Source of the DNA: a virus
DNA: 34,502 nt
Virus record (IMG/VR): IMGVR_UViG_3300027777_000078
Span: 1-34,502 of that record
Reading direction: 5' to 3' (one strand)
The notes under the pieces were generated by a model that saw only the letters and a program-made list of their open reading frames with translations, did no database searches and had not been told where the DNA came from. Within the stretch, counting starts at the first letter, position 1. The number at the start of each line of letters is the position of its first letter. Of this stretch, positions 25,052 to 31,044 are shown piece by piece. The translations under genes were made by a program, and so were the position numbers.

Positions 25052-25693
25052 TTAGAAGTCGTGTTCGGAGGTTGCTAGTGCGAGGGATCCGGCGGAGATG
25101 GGGGCATCGATCCGATTGAGCCAGTTGACCACGAACCTGCGGGTCTTGAGTTTGCCGCGGCGGGTGGATAGCCACGCATCCATCTTGCGGGACTCGGACT
25201 CAACATTGAGGTGGGGGTAATGAGTCTTGAGAGAATCCATCCACTCAACATCCGAGAGCTTTGAAGTCGGGAGTGGTTTCACCACGACTGTCTTCTCTTC
25301 TTTAGTCTTAAGTTCTAAGTCTTGAGTCTTAAGTAGCATATCGATCGCAGTGCGATCGGTGTGCGTTCGCATTGCGATCGCATTGCGTTCGCATGATGAG
25401 TGTCGAGCCAAAGCAGACTCCCGCGCCTTCTGTGATTTAGCATAAGTCTTTTCTAGCTCGGAGGTTACCTTCCGGTGAGTCCATCCGGCATCGGTCGGGT
25501 TGAAAAACTCGACCAGTACCGCCTCGATGACCTCCGAGGTCGCTCGGAGCTTTCGCTCAAGACCCTCACGCTTGAGTGGCAACTCCGTGTCGTATGCCAT
25601 GTCGAGCATTCTACGGTAACATAAATCCTCCTCATTAGTGAGGTGAGTGGTCGCGTGATGATACGCTTTAATATCAAACTGGAAGTAGTGCAT
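25052..25693 (-). CDS. DUF1376 replication-initiator-like protein
   Basis: The 213-aa protein's first 70 residues (YFQFDIKAYHHATTHLTNEE then DLCYRRMLDMAYDTELPL) match DUF1376, the winged-helix N-terminal domain of phage replication proteins equivalent to lambda O. The C-terminal part (about 140-195: SKLSDVEWMDSLKTHYPHLN) is the usual partner-binding region. Between them (about 100-131) the protein sequence is poor and repetitive because the DNA there carries the iterons and AT-rich repeats of the putative origin. The ATG at 25693 overlaps the previous stop as TGATG. Confidence 0.8.
   Translation of the reverse strand: MHYFQFDIKAYHHATTHLTNEEDLCYRRMLDMAYDTELPLKREGLERKLRATSEVIEAVLVEFFNPTDAGWTHRKVTSELEKTYAKSQKARESALARHSSCERNAIAMRTHTDRTAIDMLLKTQDLELKTKEEKTVVVKPLPTSKLSDVEWMDSLKTHYPHLNVESESRKMDAWLSTRRGKLKTRRFVVNWLNRIDAPISAGSLALATSEHDF
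25303..25395. other. Putative phage replication origin inside the initiator gene
   Basis: Five tandem 11-bp units occupy 25341-25395, consensus GCGWTCGCATT; the two leftmost units are degenerate. The unit length equals about one helical turn. Immediately beside them, 25303-25334 carries two copies of AGTCTTAAGT with a related AAGTCTT between, in a stretch of about 32% GC (25291-25340). Iterons next to an AT-rich unwinding element, within the initiator gene and beside the helicase loader, is the lambda ori design. Function is inferred. Confidence 0.75.
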
Positions 25694-26040
25694 CAAAAGG
25701 TCTCCTCAATCCACATACCCTTCTTGCGGGTAAATGCTTTGAACTGGAACTGGGGGAATAAAGATGCTGCCACTTTGATCTTCACTCTAGCGGTAGATTC
25801 CCAAAACCCTTTGACCTCATGGAACTCAAGAAAACCTTCCTTTGTAACCACCATGAAGTCCGGCATGTATGTTGTCCGGTCTGCCAGCACTAGCTTGAGA
25901 GACTCAAATTGGTAGCTTTGGATCTCGTATGCCTGCTCCATCATTTTAAGGGATGCTGCATAGGCTTCCTCTAGCTTGTTCATCTTGCCTGCCTCATGAC
26001 GCGGCCTAACACGAACCTGCTTCTGTATGCGGTTATTCAT
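25693..26040 (-). CDS. DUF1064-like PD-(D/E)XK nuclease
   Basis: This is a 115-aa protein. Motifs: early acidic helix (NKLEEAY, E24-E25), YMPDFMV with D61, and FHEVKG with E75 and K77. This is the catalytic core of DUF1064-type phage nucleases, likely a branched-DNA or resolvase-like enzyme. The ATG at 26040 overlaps the zinc-protein stop by 8 bp. It is encoded just before the replication initiator. Confidence 0.7.
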   Translation of the reverse strand: MNNRIQKQVRVRPRHEAGKMNKLEEAYAASLKMMEQAYEIQSYQFESLKLVLADRTTYMPDFMVVTKEGFLEFHEVKGFWESTARVKIKVAASLFPQFQFKAFTRKKGMWIEETF

Positions 26041-26239
26041 TGGAAAACTCCTTCTCAATGGATTCGACATCGACTTCGTGCCCACACTTCATGCACTCGC
26101 ACGGGTCTGCCTCTGCCGCGGATCCCTGCTCGGCATCTTCATACCTGCCGGACATGTGTCGGTCGGGAGTTGCTGGAGTGAACGCGACCTCAAAGTCGTG
26201 ATCACATTCCTCATTACTGCATGTGTAACTAATCTTCAT
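26033..26239 (-). CDS. Zinc-ribbon-like small protein (68 aa)
   Basis: Cysteines C7, C12, C47, C49 and C52 (with CSNEECDHDF and CECMKCGHE) suggest a zinc ribbon with an acidic insertion between the knuckles. The start overlaps the previous gene by 11 bp. Possibly a FmdB-like or nuclease accessory fold; function unknown. Confidence 0.6.
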   Translation of the reverse strand: MKISYTCSNEECDHDFEVAFTPATPDRHMSGRYEDAEQGSAAEADPCECMKCGHEVDVESIEKEFSNE

Positions 26240-26414
26240 TTTCGGTGTCTGTATTGTTAAATTGGTGGATGCGTTCTTGGAGGGTGAGGTAACGGGAGGG
26301 GGAGGGGATCCCGACGAACAGTCTCCCGTTCATCATTGCCTCTCCTGCCACCCCCCGCGGGGGATGTGGCGTTGGATCGTCCTCGGTTTGACTAAGGTGG
26401 TTAGCCCTCCTCAT
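26229..26414 (-). CDS. Small unknown protein (61 aa)
   Basis: The ATG at 26414 overlaps the previous gene by 14 bp; a later start at the MMNGRLFVG segment is also possible. It ends in an acidic tail (NNTDTENED) whose codons form the start of the next gene. No motif is recognised. Confidence 0.4.
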   Translation of the reverse strand: MRRANHLSQTEDDPTPHPPRGVAGEAMMNGRLFVGIPSPSRYLTLQERIHQFNNTDTENED

Positions 26415-26736
26415 GTCCGGCCTGCTCCATCTCCTGCCCCTGCGCCTCACGGATCTCAAGGATCTGATTCTTGATCATGAGGGTGATCTCTGCCTCTTTC
26501 CCGCTGTGCCGTTTGTGCACCCCATACGCATGGTAGAGGATGCCGATTGATACCTCGTAGGCATGCAGGCGACCGGATGCCTCACCATCCCTCTGACCCT
26601 CCAAATACCCGTGCTCATAGGCATAGGCAGAACGATCCTGCGCGGAGGGAATGAATGCCTCCGGCGCGGTTCCTAAATGCCTAATTCCGAGTGTTTCCCA
26701 AAATCGGATCCATTTAGCGTGTATCTTTGTTTTCAT
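26401..26736 (-). CDS. Unknown early protein (111 aa)
   Basis: The ATG at 26736 is preceded by a leader made of AACCAAAC-type repeats, with dyad-family site I 20 bp further upstream. It contains a helical Tyr/Ala/Gly stretch (SAYAYEHGYLEGQRDGEASG) and a helical C-terminus. I do not recognise the family. It appears to open the transcript for the nuclease-initiator-loader group. Confidence 0.5.
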   Translation of the reverse strand: MKTKIHAKWIRFWETLGIRHLGTAPEAFIPSAQDRSAYAYEHGYLEGQRDGEASGRLHAYEVSIGILYHAYGVHKRHSGKEAEITLMIKNQILEIREAQGQEMEQAGHEEG

Positions 26737-26756
26737 TGGTTTTGTTTGGTTTGGTT

Positions 26757-26770
26757 GTTGTATATACACC
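26757..26770 (-). promoter_or_regulatory. Dyad-family site I
   Basis: Plus strand GTTGTATATACACC: 9 of 10 dyad bases. It lies between the genes at 26736 and 26776, in front of the replication sub-operon. Confidence 0.6.
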
Positions 26771-26775
26771 CACAG

Positions 26776-27165
26776 TCAACGTTTGTAGATTGTGAGGGGA
26801 TGATCCAGCAACTTGAGGTTGCGGAAATCGGCTTTCCGGTACGGGTCGGGCGCGACTTGCGCCTTTTGCAGATCAAGCCTTTGCCGGACTCTGCATGCTG
26901 CAACTCCCACGAAATCGCAAAGGATGTCGCAGGACTTGGTGCCGAAGAACTCAACGAGTTCCATTGCATCGGTCGGGGAGTCAATGTTGATCGGTGTCCT
27001 CGTTGATCCATCTCCTCTTCTCGACCAGTGACTTTTATCAACGGTGAGATCGGGACGGATGGCACCGCACTGCTTGAGGTGGTTGAAATCCTCCACCGCG
27101 CATTGGAGTACCTCACTGGCAAGTGCCTTATATCTGTCGATAATATCGCGTTCATGGTCGGTCAT
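26776..27165 (-). CDS. Unknown protein (129 aa) of recombination module
   Basis: It is ATGA-coupled to the Fe-S nuclease gene. A helical N-terminus is followed by VEFFGTKSCDILCDFVGVAA, then RVRQRLDLQKAQ and a basic C-terminus. No family is recognised; a small helical DNA-binding or nuclease accessory is possible. Confidence 0.5.
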   Translation of the reverse strand: MTDHERDIIDRYKALASEVLQCAVEDFNHLKQCGAIRPDLTVDKSHWSRRGDGSTRTPINIDSPTDAMELVEFFGTKSCDILCDFVGVAACRVRQRLDLQKAQVAPDPYRKADFRNLKLLDHPLTIYKR

Positions 27166-28100
27166 TTAGCCTCCACAAGTGAGACGGCATCCTCTCCGAT
27201 GGAGGAGGGTATCGGTTCGTCGGTGAGTTCAGACCACCTCTGCTTGACTGCCTTCGTGTCGAGACGTTCTGATCCCTTACGCCTTTGGAGCTTCCAACCT
27301 TCCAGCACCTCGCCGGACTCAAGTGCACCCTTGACGATGCCGGAGGGATCGATGTCCTCCACCACCTCCTGCAACCTCTTGTACGCTTTAAGAAAGCGGG
27401 AGGCATTGGAAGGTGATGCCGTGATCCACTCCTTAGTGAATGCCATTGCCCGCATTTCGGAGGGGACGATCTCGGTACTGGAGATCACTTCTAGTGCCGG
27501 AGAGAGTCGGGTCGGGCAGGTGGTTCGCTTTTGGCACCACTTGCAGTACTGGTTGACGACTGCTGGCTCGTCTTGAGCCTGCACACGCTCAATGATCCCG
27601 TAGACGATCTCGCGGGCATTCTCAAGCGTCCACACCTCAACGTGGTCGGTGCCCGTATCGATGCCGACGATCCACGAGAGGCAGGACTCCTCTCCGGTCT
27701 GCTCCATCAGCATGAGGGCATAGACTGCCATCTGCTGCATGTAGCTCCGCGGGTCAGAACGGGTGCCGGACTTGTAGTCCACCAATGTGAGGGTTCCGTC
27801 TTCATTATACCCCCACATGTCGGCAGTGCCGAAGGTGAGTTCCTTCAGATCGGCATCGATGAGTTGGAGGGTCTGCTCGACTCCACGGACATCAGAGATG
27901 TAGCGTTTCGCCCGTGCGTATGCTCCCGCGGCACCCTTATCGGTGATCGGTGTGCCGTGCTGGTGATGACTTTCAATCTGTGAGTGCAGATTGGATCCTC
28001 TGTCTGCCGCTTTGCCGACGACCGGATCGGGCCAATACTGGACGCAAAGGTTCAGCTTTGGGAACGCGGAAGGGGAGAGGGTGGGGTGGTGCCTGCTCAT
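27162..28100 (-). CDS. Cas4/RecB-like PD-(D/E)XK nuclease with Fe-S cysteines (DUF2800-like)
   Basis: This is a 312-aa protein. The nuclease core is H39 (RGSNLHSQIE), D94 (TFGTADMWG), D108-Y-K110 (LVDYKSG) and a QMAVYAL helix. Four cysteines, C19 plus C186, C189 and C195 (QYCKWCQKRTTC), match the split iron-sulphur cluster layout of Cas4, AddB and DUF2800 proteins. Encoded two genes after the ERF annealase, it is a plausible partner 5'-3' resection exonuclease, like lambda exo with Bet. No CRISPR array is present, so a spacer-acquisition role is unlikely. Confidence 0.8.
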   Translation of the reverse strand: MSRHHPTLSPSAFPKLNLCVQYWPDPVVGKAADRGSNLHSQIESHHQHGTPITDKGAAGAYARAKRYISDVRGVEQTLQLIDADLKELTFGTADMWGYNEDGTLTLVDYKSGTRSDPRSYMQQMAVYALMLMEQTGEESCLSWIVGIDTGTDHVEVWTLENAREIVYGIIERVQAQDEPAVVNQYCKWCQKRTTCPTRLSPALEVISSTEIVPSEMRAMAFTKEWITASPSNASRFLKAYKRLQEVVEDIDPSGIVKGALESGEVLEGWKLQRRKGSERLDTKAVKQRWSELTDEPIPSSIGEDAVSLVEAK

Positions 28101-28258
28101 TCTGAGTCCTCCGTTAGCTTTTCCCGTGCGACTTTGAGCAGGAGCAGCTTGAGTTCCTGCACGAGATCCTCACGGGTACGATTGATCTGATCGACACTCC
28201 GTTCGATTGCCAGTAGTTGCCCTTTTACTGTGGCATCCAGTTCGTTGAGGTCGTTCAT
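28097..28258 (-). CDS. Small coiled-coil protein (53 aa)
   Basis: ATGA overlaps occur at both ends. The Leu/Ile heptads (LNELDATVKGQLLAIERSVD to QELKLLLLKVA) predict a coiled coil. Perhaps a dimeric accessory of the recombination pair between which it lies. Confidence 0.55.
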   Translation of the reverse strand: MNDLNELDATVKGQLLAIERSVDQINRTREDLVQELKLLLLKVAREKLTEDSE

Positions 28259-28869
28259 GCTGCCTCCTTCATGTCGGTGAAGCTGAATGCGACAACCTCT
28301 GCCCATTTGGTAACGATGCCCTTAAGGTAATTGACGGGGAGAGTCTTGACGGTGGTCGCATCGACCTTTGCGTCTTTGCTCTTGAGGTAGGCAAATATCT
28401 CCGGCTCAGAAACCTTATCGGTCGTCATGAGTCCGGCGACTTCATGCGCCCAATCACGGGAGGGTGCCGACTTGACCGGAGCAGGCAGGCATGATGCGTT
28501 ACCGTCATCATCCGATGCGGCAAGTGAAAGCACCCCTTGAAGTGAGTATCTCCGTTGGTACGAGACGGCAGATCCGATGCCCTGCATATCGTTCTTGCTA
28601 ACGATAAGTGCGGCAGTGGACTCGATGAACTCGCCACTCTCGTGGAGAAGGACGGTGGTGAGGGTGCCCTCTCCAACCAACTGGAGGACTGAGAGACCTA
28701 CCTCTGCGAGAGGGCCGCGGACAGCACCGAGGATCCCACCGAGATCGGCGAACTGAGCCTTAAAATGGGGGTTCGTCGCGTTCTTGTGAATCGCGGGTGC
28801 GTTGGAGTGGAACTTCGCAAGTGCTTTAGCGAGTGCCGTGATGCTGTCGGATTTGGTCATGTTGCTCAT
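28255..28869 (-). CDS. erf: ERF-family single-strand annealing recombinase
   Basis: The 204-aa protein contains KNATNPHFKAQFADLGGILG (about 30-49) and QGIGSAVSYQRRYSLQGVLS (96-115), followed by SDDDGNA. These are the signature blocks of the ERF superfamily (phage P22 Erf), which anneals single strands for genome circularisation and recombination. The start at 28869 or the ATG three codons later are both possible. The leader is A/C-rich with ACCCAACCCAAC and no Shine-Dalgarno. Confidence 0.9.
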   Translation of the reverse strand: MSNMTKSDSITALAKALAKFHSNAPAIHKNATNPHFKAQFADLGGILGAVRGPLAEVGLSVLQLVGEGTLTTVLLHESGEFIESTAALIVSKNDMQGIGSAVSYQRRYSLQGVLSLAASDDDGNASCLPAPVKSAPSRDWAHEVAGLMTTDKVSEPEIFAYLKSKDAKVDATTVKTLPVNYLKGIVTKWAEVVAFSFTDMKEAA

Positions 28870-28890
28870 GAGTTGGGTTGGGTTGGTGGT

Positions 28891-28971
28891 TTAGAGACGG
28901 GTGCTGGTGCGCCCGATGAGGAAGGTGGTGAGTACGAGACCCGCCACGAGGATTAGTTGATATGTGCTCAT
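28891..28971 (-). CDS. Tiny membrane protein (26 aa)
   Basis: The ATG at 28971 shares ATGA with the previous stop. Sequence: four polar residues, a single hydrophobic segment (QLILVAGLVLTTFLIG), then a short Arg/Thr/Ser tail, so a one-pass inner-membrane peptide. The coupling supports expression. Role unknown; superinfection exclusion or regulation of a membrane process are possibilities. Confidence 0.5.
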   Translation of the reverse strand: MSTYQLILVAGLVLTTFLIGRTSTRL

Positions 28972-29108
28972 TTGGTTGTTGTTTTGGTTACTTGCTTCGG
29001 GTGTGTAGACACCTTTGGGCAAAAGTTTGTGCCGAGTGGAAAAAGGCGGGTAAGGAACTGGTTCCAAATCAGATTGGGACGGTCTCCGAAGTAGTCGCGG
29101 CAGTTCAT
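28968..29108 (-). CDS. Small Cys/aromatic protein (46 aa)
   Basis: It is linked by ATGA to the Xis-like gene before and the 26-aa gene after. It contains RDYFGDRPNLIWNQFLTRLF and ends in a Lys/Thr-rich tail encoded by the A/C-rich leader of the next gene. Its third quarter overlaps dyad J. No family is recognised; evidence is mainly the overlap structure. Confidence 0.45.
   Translation of the reverse strand: MNCRDYFGDRPNLIWNQFLTRLFPLGTNFCPKVSTHPKQVTKTTTK
29000..29013 (-). promoter_or_regulatory. Dyad-family site J (perfect)
   Basis: GGTGTGTAGACACC, perfect. The minus strand is preceded by CTTTTGCCCAAA, nearly the same flank as site E. Confidence 0.65.
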
Positions 29109-29332
29109 GTATTGGCCTCCACGAGTTGGTCGAGGTCTGCCGTCTTGATGAGACGCGCCTTTCCGAGAGTGTGAGACTTAAGGGCACCGGACTTCATCAG
29201 TTTGTAGATAAAGGCAGGTGTCGCGGAAATCCGTGCCGCGGCATCGGCAGGCCGGATATACTTGGGTTCGGGTGTGTTTACACCCTTTGACAAAAGGGGG
29301 GCCGGTTTGGGTGATGTAGTCAGTTGGTTCAT
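29105..29332 (-). CDS. Excisionase-like HTH protein
   Basis: The 75-aa protein's segment YIRPADAAARISATPAFIYK, followed by LMKSGALKSHTLGKARLIKTADLDQLV, is a MerR-like winged helix of the excisionase/HTH_17 type. Close to the integrase, it is the best Xis candidate and could also regulate lysogeny. The unusual 28-residue N-terminal extension includes GVNTP encoded by perfect dyad K. ATGA overlaps at both ends. Confidence 0.8.
   Translation of the reverse strand: MNQLTTSPKPAPLLSKGVNTPEPKYIRPADAAARISATPAFIYKLMKSGALKSHTLGKARLIKTADLDQLVEANT
29271..29284 (-). promoter_or_regulatory. Dyad-family site K (perfect)
   Basis: GGTGTGTTTACACC, perfect, inside the Xis-like gene about 50 bp from its start; minus-strand flank CTTTTGTCAAAG. 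Confidence 0.65.
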
Positions 29333-29496
29333 TTGGTTTTTTTGCTGTCTGCTGCGAGTGATTCGGTGATGGGTCGTTTAAGAAAGTCGGAGATGTTCAT
29401 GCCCGCATGTTTTGCCAGTTTGATGAGTCGCTCCTTTTCAATGGGCAATAGCCACAAGGTCTGTAGCTTTTTCCCTTCCATACGCATGTTTGCCAT
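29329..29496 (-). CDS. Ribbon-helix-helix-like small protein (55 aa)
   Basis: The strand-like LQTLWLLPIE is followed by two helices, KERLIKLAKHAGMNISDFLK and PITESLAADSK. Strand-helix-turn-helix with a polar turn (GMNIS) is the Arc/CopG/MetJ fold. It heads the ATGA-coupled Xis cluster directly behind two dyad sites (29499-29525), so it is a candidate for the protein that binds them. Repressor identity is inference. Confidence 0.6.
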   Translation of the reverse strand: MANMRMEGKKLQTLWLLPIEKERLIKLAKHAGMNISDFLKRPITESLAADSKKTK

Positions 29497-29498
29497 GA

Positions 29499-29512
29499 GG
29501 GTTGTTTACACC
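29499..29512 (-). promoter_or_regulatory. Dyad-family site L1
   Basis: Plus strand GGGTTGTTTACACC: 8 of 10 dyad bases. It lies 3 bp upstream of the RHH-like start and abuts site L2. Confidence 0.5.
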
Positions 29513-29525
29513 CGCTATAGACACC
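29512..29525 (-). promoter_or_regulatory. Dyad-family half-site L2
   Basis: Plus strand CCGCTATAGACACC: exact ACACC half and ATAG spacer, the same as H. The half-site is spaced 13 bp from L1, a tandem arrangement seen nowhere else in the window. Confidence 0.45.
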
Positions 29526-29534
29526 TGTAAAGGA

Positions 29535-29753
29535 TTATTTAGCATTGTTGAAAAATAAAATGGATGATGCTTCTCCGTCATCCGTTCCGTTCTTAGTCGC
29601 AGAACATAATTTCTGCATTTTGTCAAGCTCGGCCCGTGCGATTTTGACAATCTCCATCAATTCCTCATACTCGATATCACTGTCGTCATCCGTTAGCTTA
29701 CAGATCGTTTCAAGTTGTTGTGTTGAGAATTGTTGGGGATAGTCGGATGTCAT
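29535..29753 (-). CDS. Small acidic protein (72 aa) upstream of the Xis cluster
   Basis: The ATG at 29753 is chosen; a GTG six bases upstream is in frame. It is Asp/Glu-rich (LTDDDSDIEYEELMEIVKIA) with helical character. Between integrase and the Xis cluster it may be a regulator or inhibitor, but no motif supports this. Confidence 0.45.
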   Translation of the reverse strand: MTSDYPQQFSTQQLETICKLTDDDSDIEYEELMEIVKIARAELDKMQKLCSATKNGTDDGEASSILFFNNAK

Positions 29754-29782
29754 AGCCACATCTAATACATTTGCTTAGATGG

Positions 29783-29808
29783 GGTGTCTATATATTTCTA
29801 AACACACC
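29783..29808. promoter_or_regulatory. Head-to-head dyad half-sites (site M)
   Basis: GGTGT at 29783-29787 and ACACC at 29804-29808 face each other across a 16-bp AT-rich spacer (CTATATATTTCTAAAC), within the 90-bp gap between the integrase stop and the acidic-protein gene. It is a wide-spaced version of the dyad and the only place with a GGTGT half leading on the plus strand. Confidence 0.5.
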
Positions 29809-29843
29809 AACAAAATAGTCTGTTGATGTAGTGTTGGCGTGGC

Positions 29844-30857
29844 TTAAATCTTCCAGAACGCTTCACATTCCCGACGAGTCACAGCGTTGGCATAGTCCTC
29901 GTAAACAGTGCGAGGGTTTGTATGACCCATCTCAAACGCGGTGGTGACGGCATTCTGAGACTGTTCCAGCAAGTGTGAAGCTCCCGTGTGCCGGAGGATA
30001 TTGGAGGGCCAAACCTTCAATCCGAGCAGTTCAGCAGCAACCTTCCATTGCTGTGCAAATGACCATTCGCCTTTGCCCTCGCAGATCAGACCCTTTCCCT
30101 TGCTAAAGTGACGGGTGAATGCTGGTCGAATGCGGATGCTCCGCGGCCTGCATGCTTTGCCTCCCTTGGCATCTTCCTTGCGAATCGTGATGGACTCGTA
30201 CTCAAAGTCAATTTGCTCGTGCGAGATCCGGCGTGACTCGCAAGGGCGCATACCCGCAAACATGCCGCACACGATCCAATTATGGAACCATGTAGGGAAG
30301 GGATGCTTTAGCAGCATCACGCACTCTTTATTGGTGAGGATGTCGATCCGTGCATCCTTCTCCTTTTTCCGCGGGGCATTGACAAAGGGATTCACGGGGC
30401 AAAGCTCCTGCACGAGATGCCAGTTGTAGAAACTCCGACAGTCGGTGAAGGCATTGTAGACCCCTCGCGTTTCCAGTGGGAGGGATTGGCACCACGAACG
30501 CACCATCGACTTTGTCAGATCACCCGCGGGGAGGTGACCGAACTTTTTGGACAGCAGTTTCGTTGACCATGTCAACCTGCGGAGGGTGGATGCAACCACC
30601 TCACGCTTCTTCTCAGCCAAGAACGTGGTGGCAAGGGTATCGATGTGGGTCTGCTTGTTCTGACTCACTGGCGAGGCACCTTGAGCGATTGAGAGGGCAA
30701 TCTCGCCAGCCCCGCGGAGTGCTTCAGCTTCACTAGCGTAAAAGAATCTTTTCCTCTTACCCTCCGGCGCGAGGGTCGCCGGAACGTCGATCATCCAGCA
30801 GTTGCGCGGTGAATAGGGTTTTGGGATGAGACTGTGGAATGTGGACACTGTTGCCAT
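29844..30857 (-). CDS. int: Tyrosine-family integrase
   Basis: The 337-aa protein's catalytic set is R204 (FAGMRPCE), K region near residue 237, R289 in ILRHTGASHL, H312 in MGHTNP and nucleophile Y322 (YEDY). The first position of HxxR is N286 instead of His, a variation I associate with integrases of Verrucomicrobiota-type bacteria. The N-terminal SAM-like domain (about 70-165) is present. The ATG at 30857 is chosen; an in-frame TTG twelve codons upstream is unlikely. It catalyses recombination between attP and a host tRNA-type attB; the attP candidate lies 106 bp upstream. Confidence 0.92.
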   Translation of the reverse strand: MATVSTFHSLIPKPYSPRNCWMIDVPATLAPEGKRKRFFYASEAEALRGAGEIALSIAQGASPVSQNKQTHIDTLATTFLAEKKREVVASTLRRLTWSTKLLSKKFGHLPAGDLTKSMVRSWCQSLPLETRGVYNAFTDCRSFYNWHLVQELCPVNPFVNAPRKKEKDARIDILTNKECVMLLKHPFPTWFHNWIVCGMFAGMRPCESRRISHEQIDFEYESITIRKEDAKGGKACRPRSIRIRPAFTRHFSKGKGLICEGKGEWSFAQQWKVAAELLGLKVWPSNILRHTGASHLLEQSQNAVTTAFEMGHTNPRTVYEDYANAVTRRECEAFWKI

Positions 30858-30893
30858 GTGTTGACCAATTCCATGTTTTTGCACTATTGTCAA

Positions 30894-30907
30894 TAGTTAT
30901 ACACACC
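30894..30907 (-). promoter_or_regulatory. Dyad-family half-site N
   Basis: Plus strand TAGTTATACACACC: exact ACACC half with an ATAC spacer, 37 bp upstream of the integrase ATG. Weak, but the position suits integrase control. Confidence 0.4.
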
Positions 30908-30962
30908 TGCTAGAACCCCTTAAACACTTATTCTAGCGAGTGTATATCCACTCTGAAAAAAC

Positions 30963-30988
30963 TAGCGGTGGTGGGACTCGAACCCACC
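30963..30988 (-). other. tRNA 3'-end fragment: candidate attP core
   Basis: The minus strand reads a complete T-arm, GTGGG-TTCGAGT-CCCAC, running into CACCGCTA like an acceptor 3' strand. Upstream sequence does not supply the matching 5' acceptor, D-arm or anticodon arm, so it is a fragment, not a gene. A tRNA 3' end beside an integrase is the standard attP of tRNA-integrating phages. CTAGCG occurs both here (30962) and at 30932, a possible core-type or arm repeat. The host tRNA cannot be named from this fragment. Confidence 0.75.
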
Positions 30989-31044
30989 AATTAACAGTGT
31001 AGTTGACTAGCTAAAACCGGAGGTGTTGCCAAATTGGGCACTTT

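Noticed and set aside
27028-27983. Plus-strand open frames that could be read as a divergent repressor
   Set aside because: Both lie within the antisense of the Fe-S nuclease gene and show no helix-turn-helix or other fold.
27162-28100. CRISPR adaptation gene (cas4)
   Set aside because: No repeats, cas1 or cas2 in the window; the context is phage recombination.
28891-29187. A 98-aa frame covering the tiny membrane peptide and the region before it
   Set aside because: Three consecutive ATGA overlaps in the alternative arrangement (Xis-like, 46 aa, 26 aa) explain the region better.
22658-29284. The GVxTP peptide similarity between unrelated proteins as a protein motif
   Set aside because: In other copies the same DNA is read in a different frame or lies between genes, so the conservation is at DNA level.
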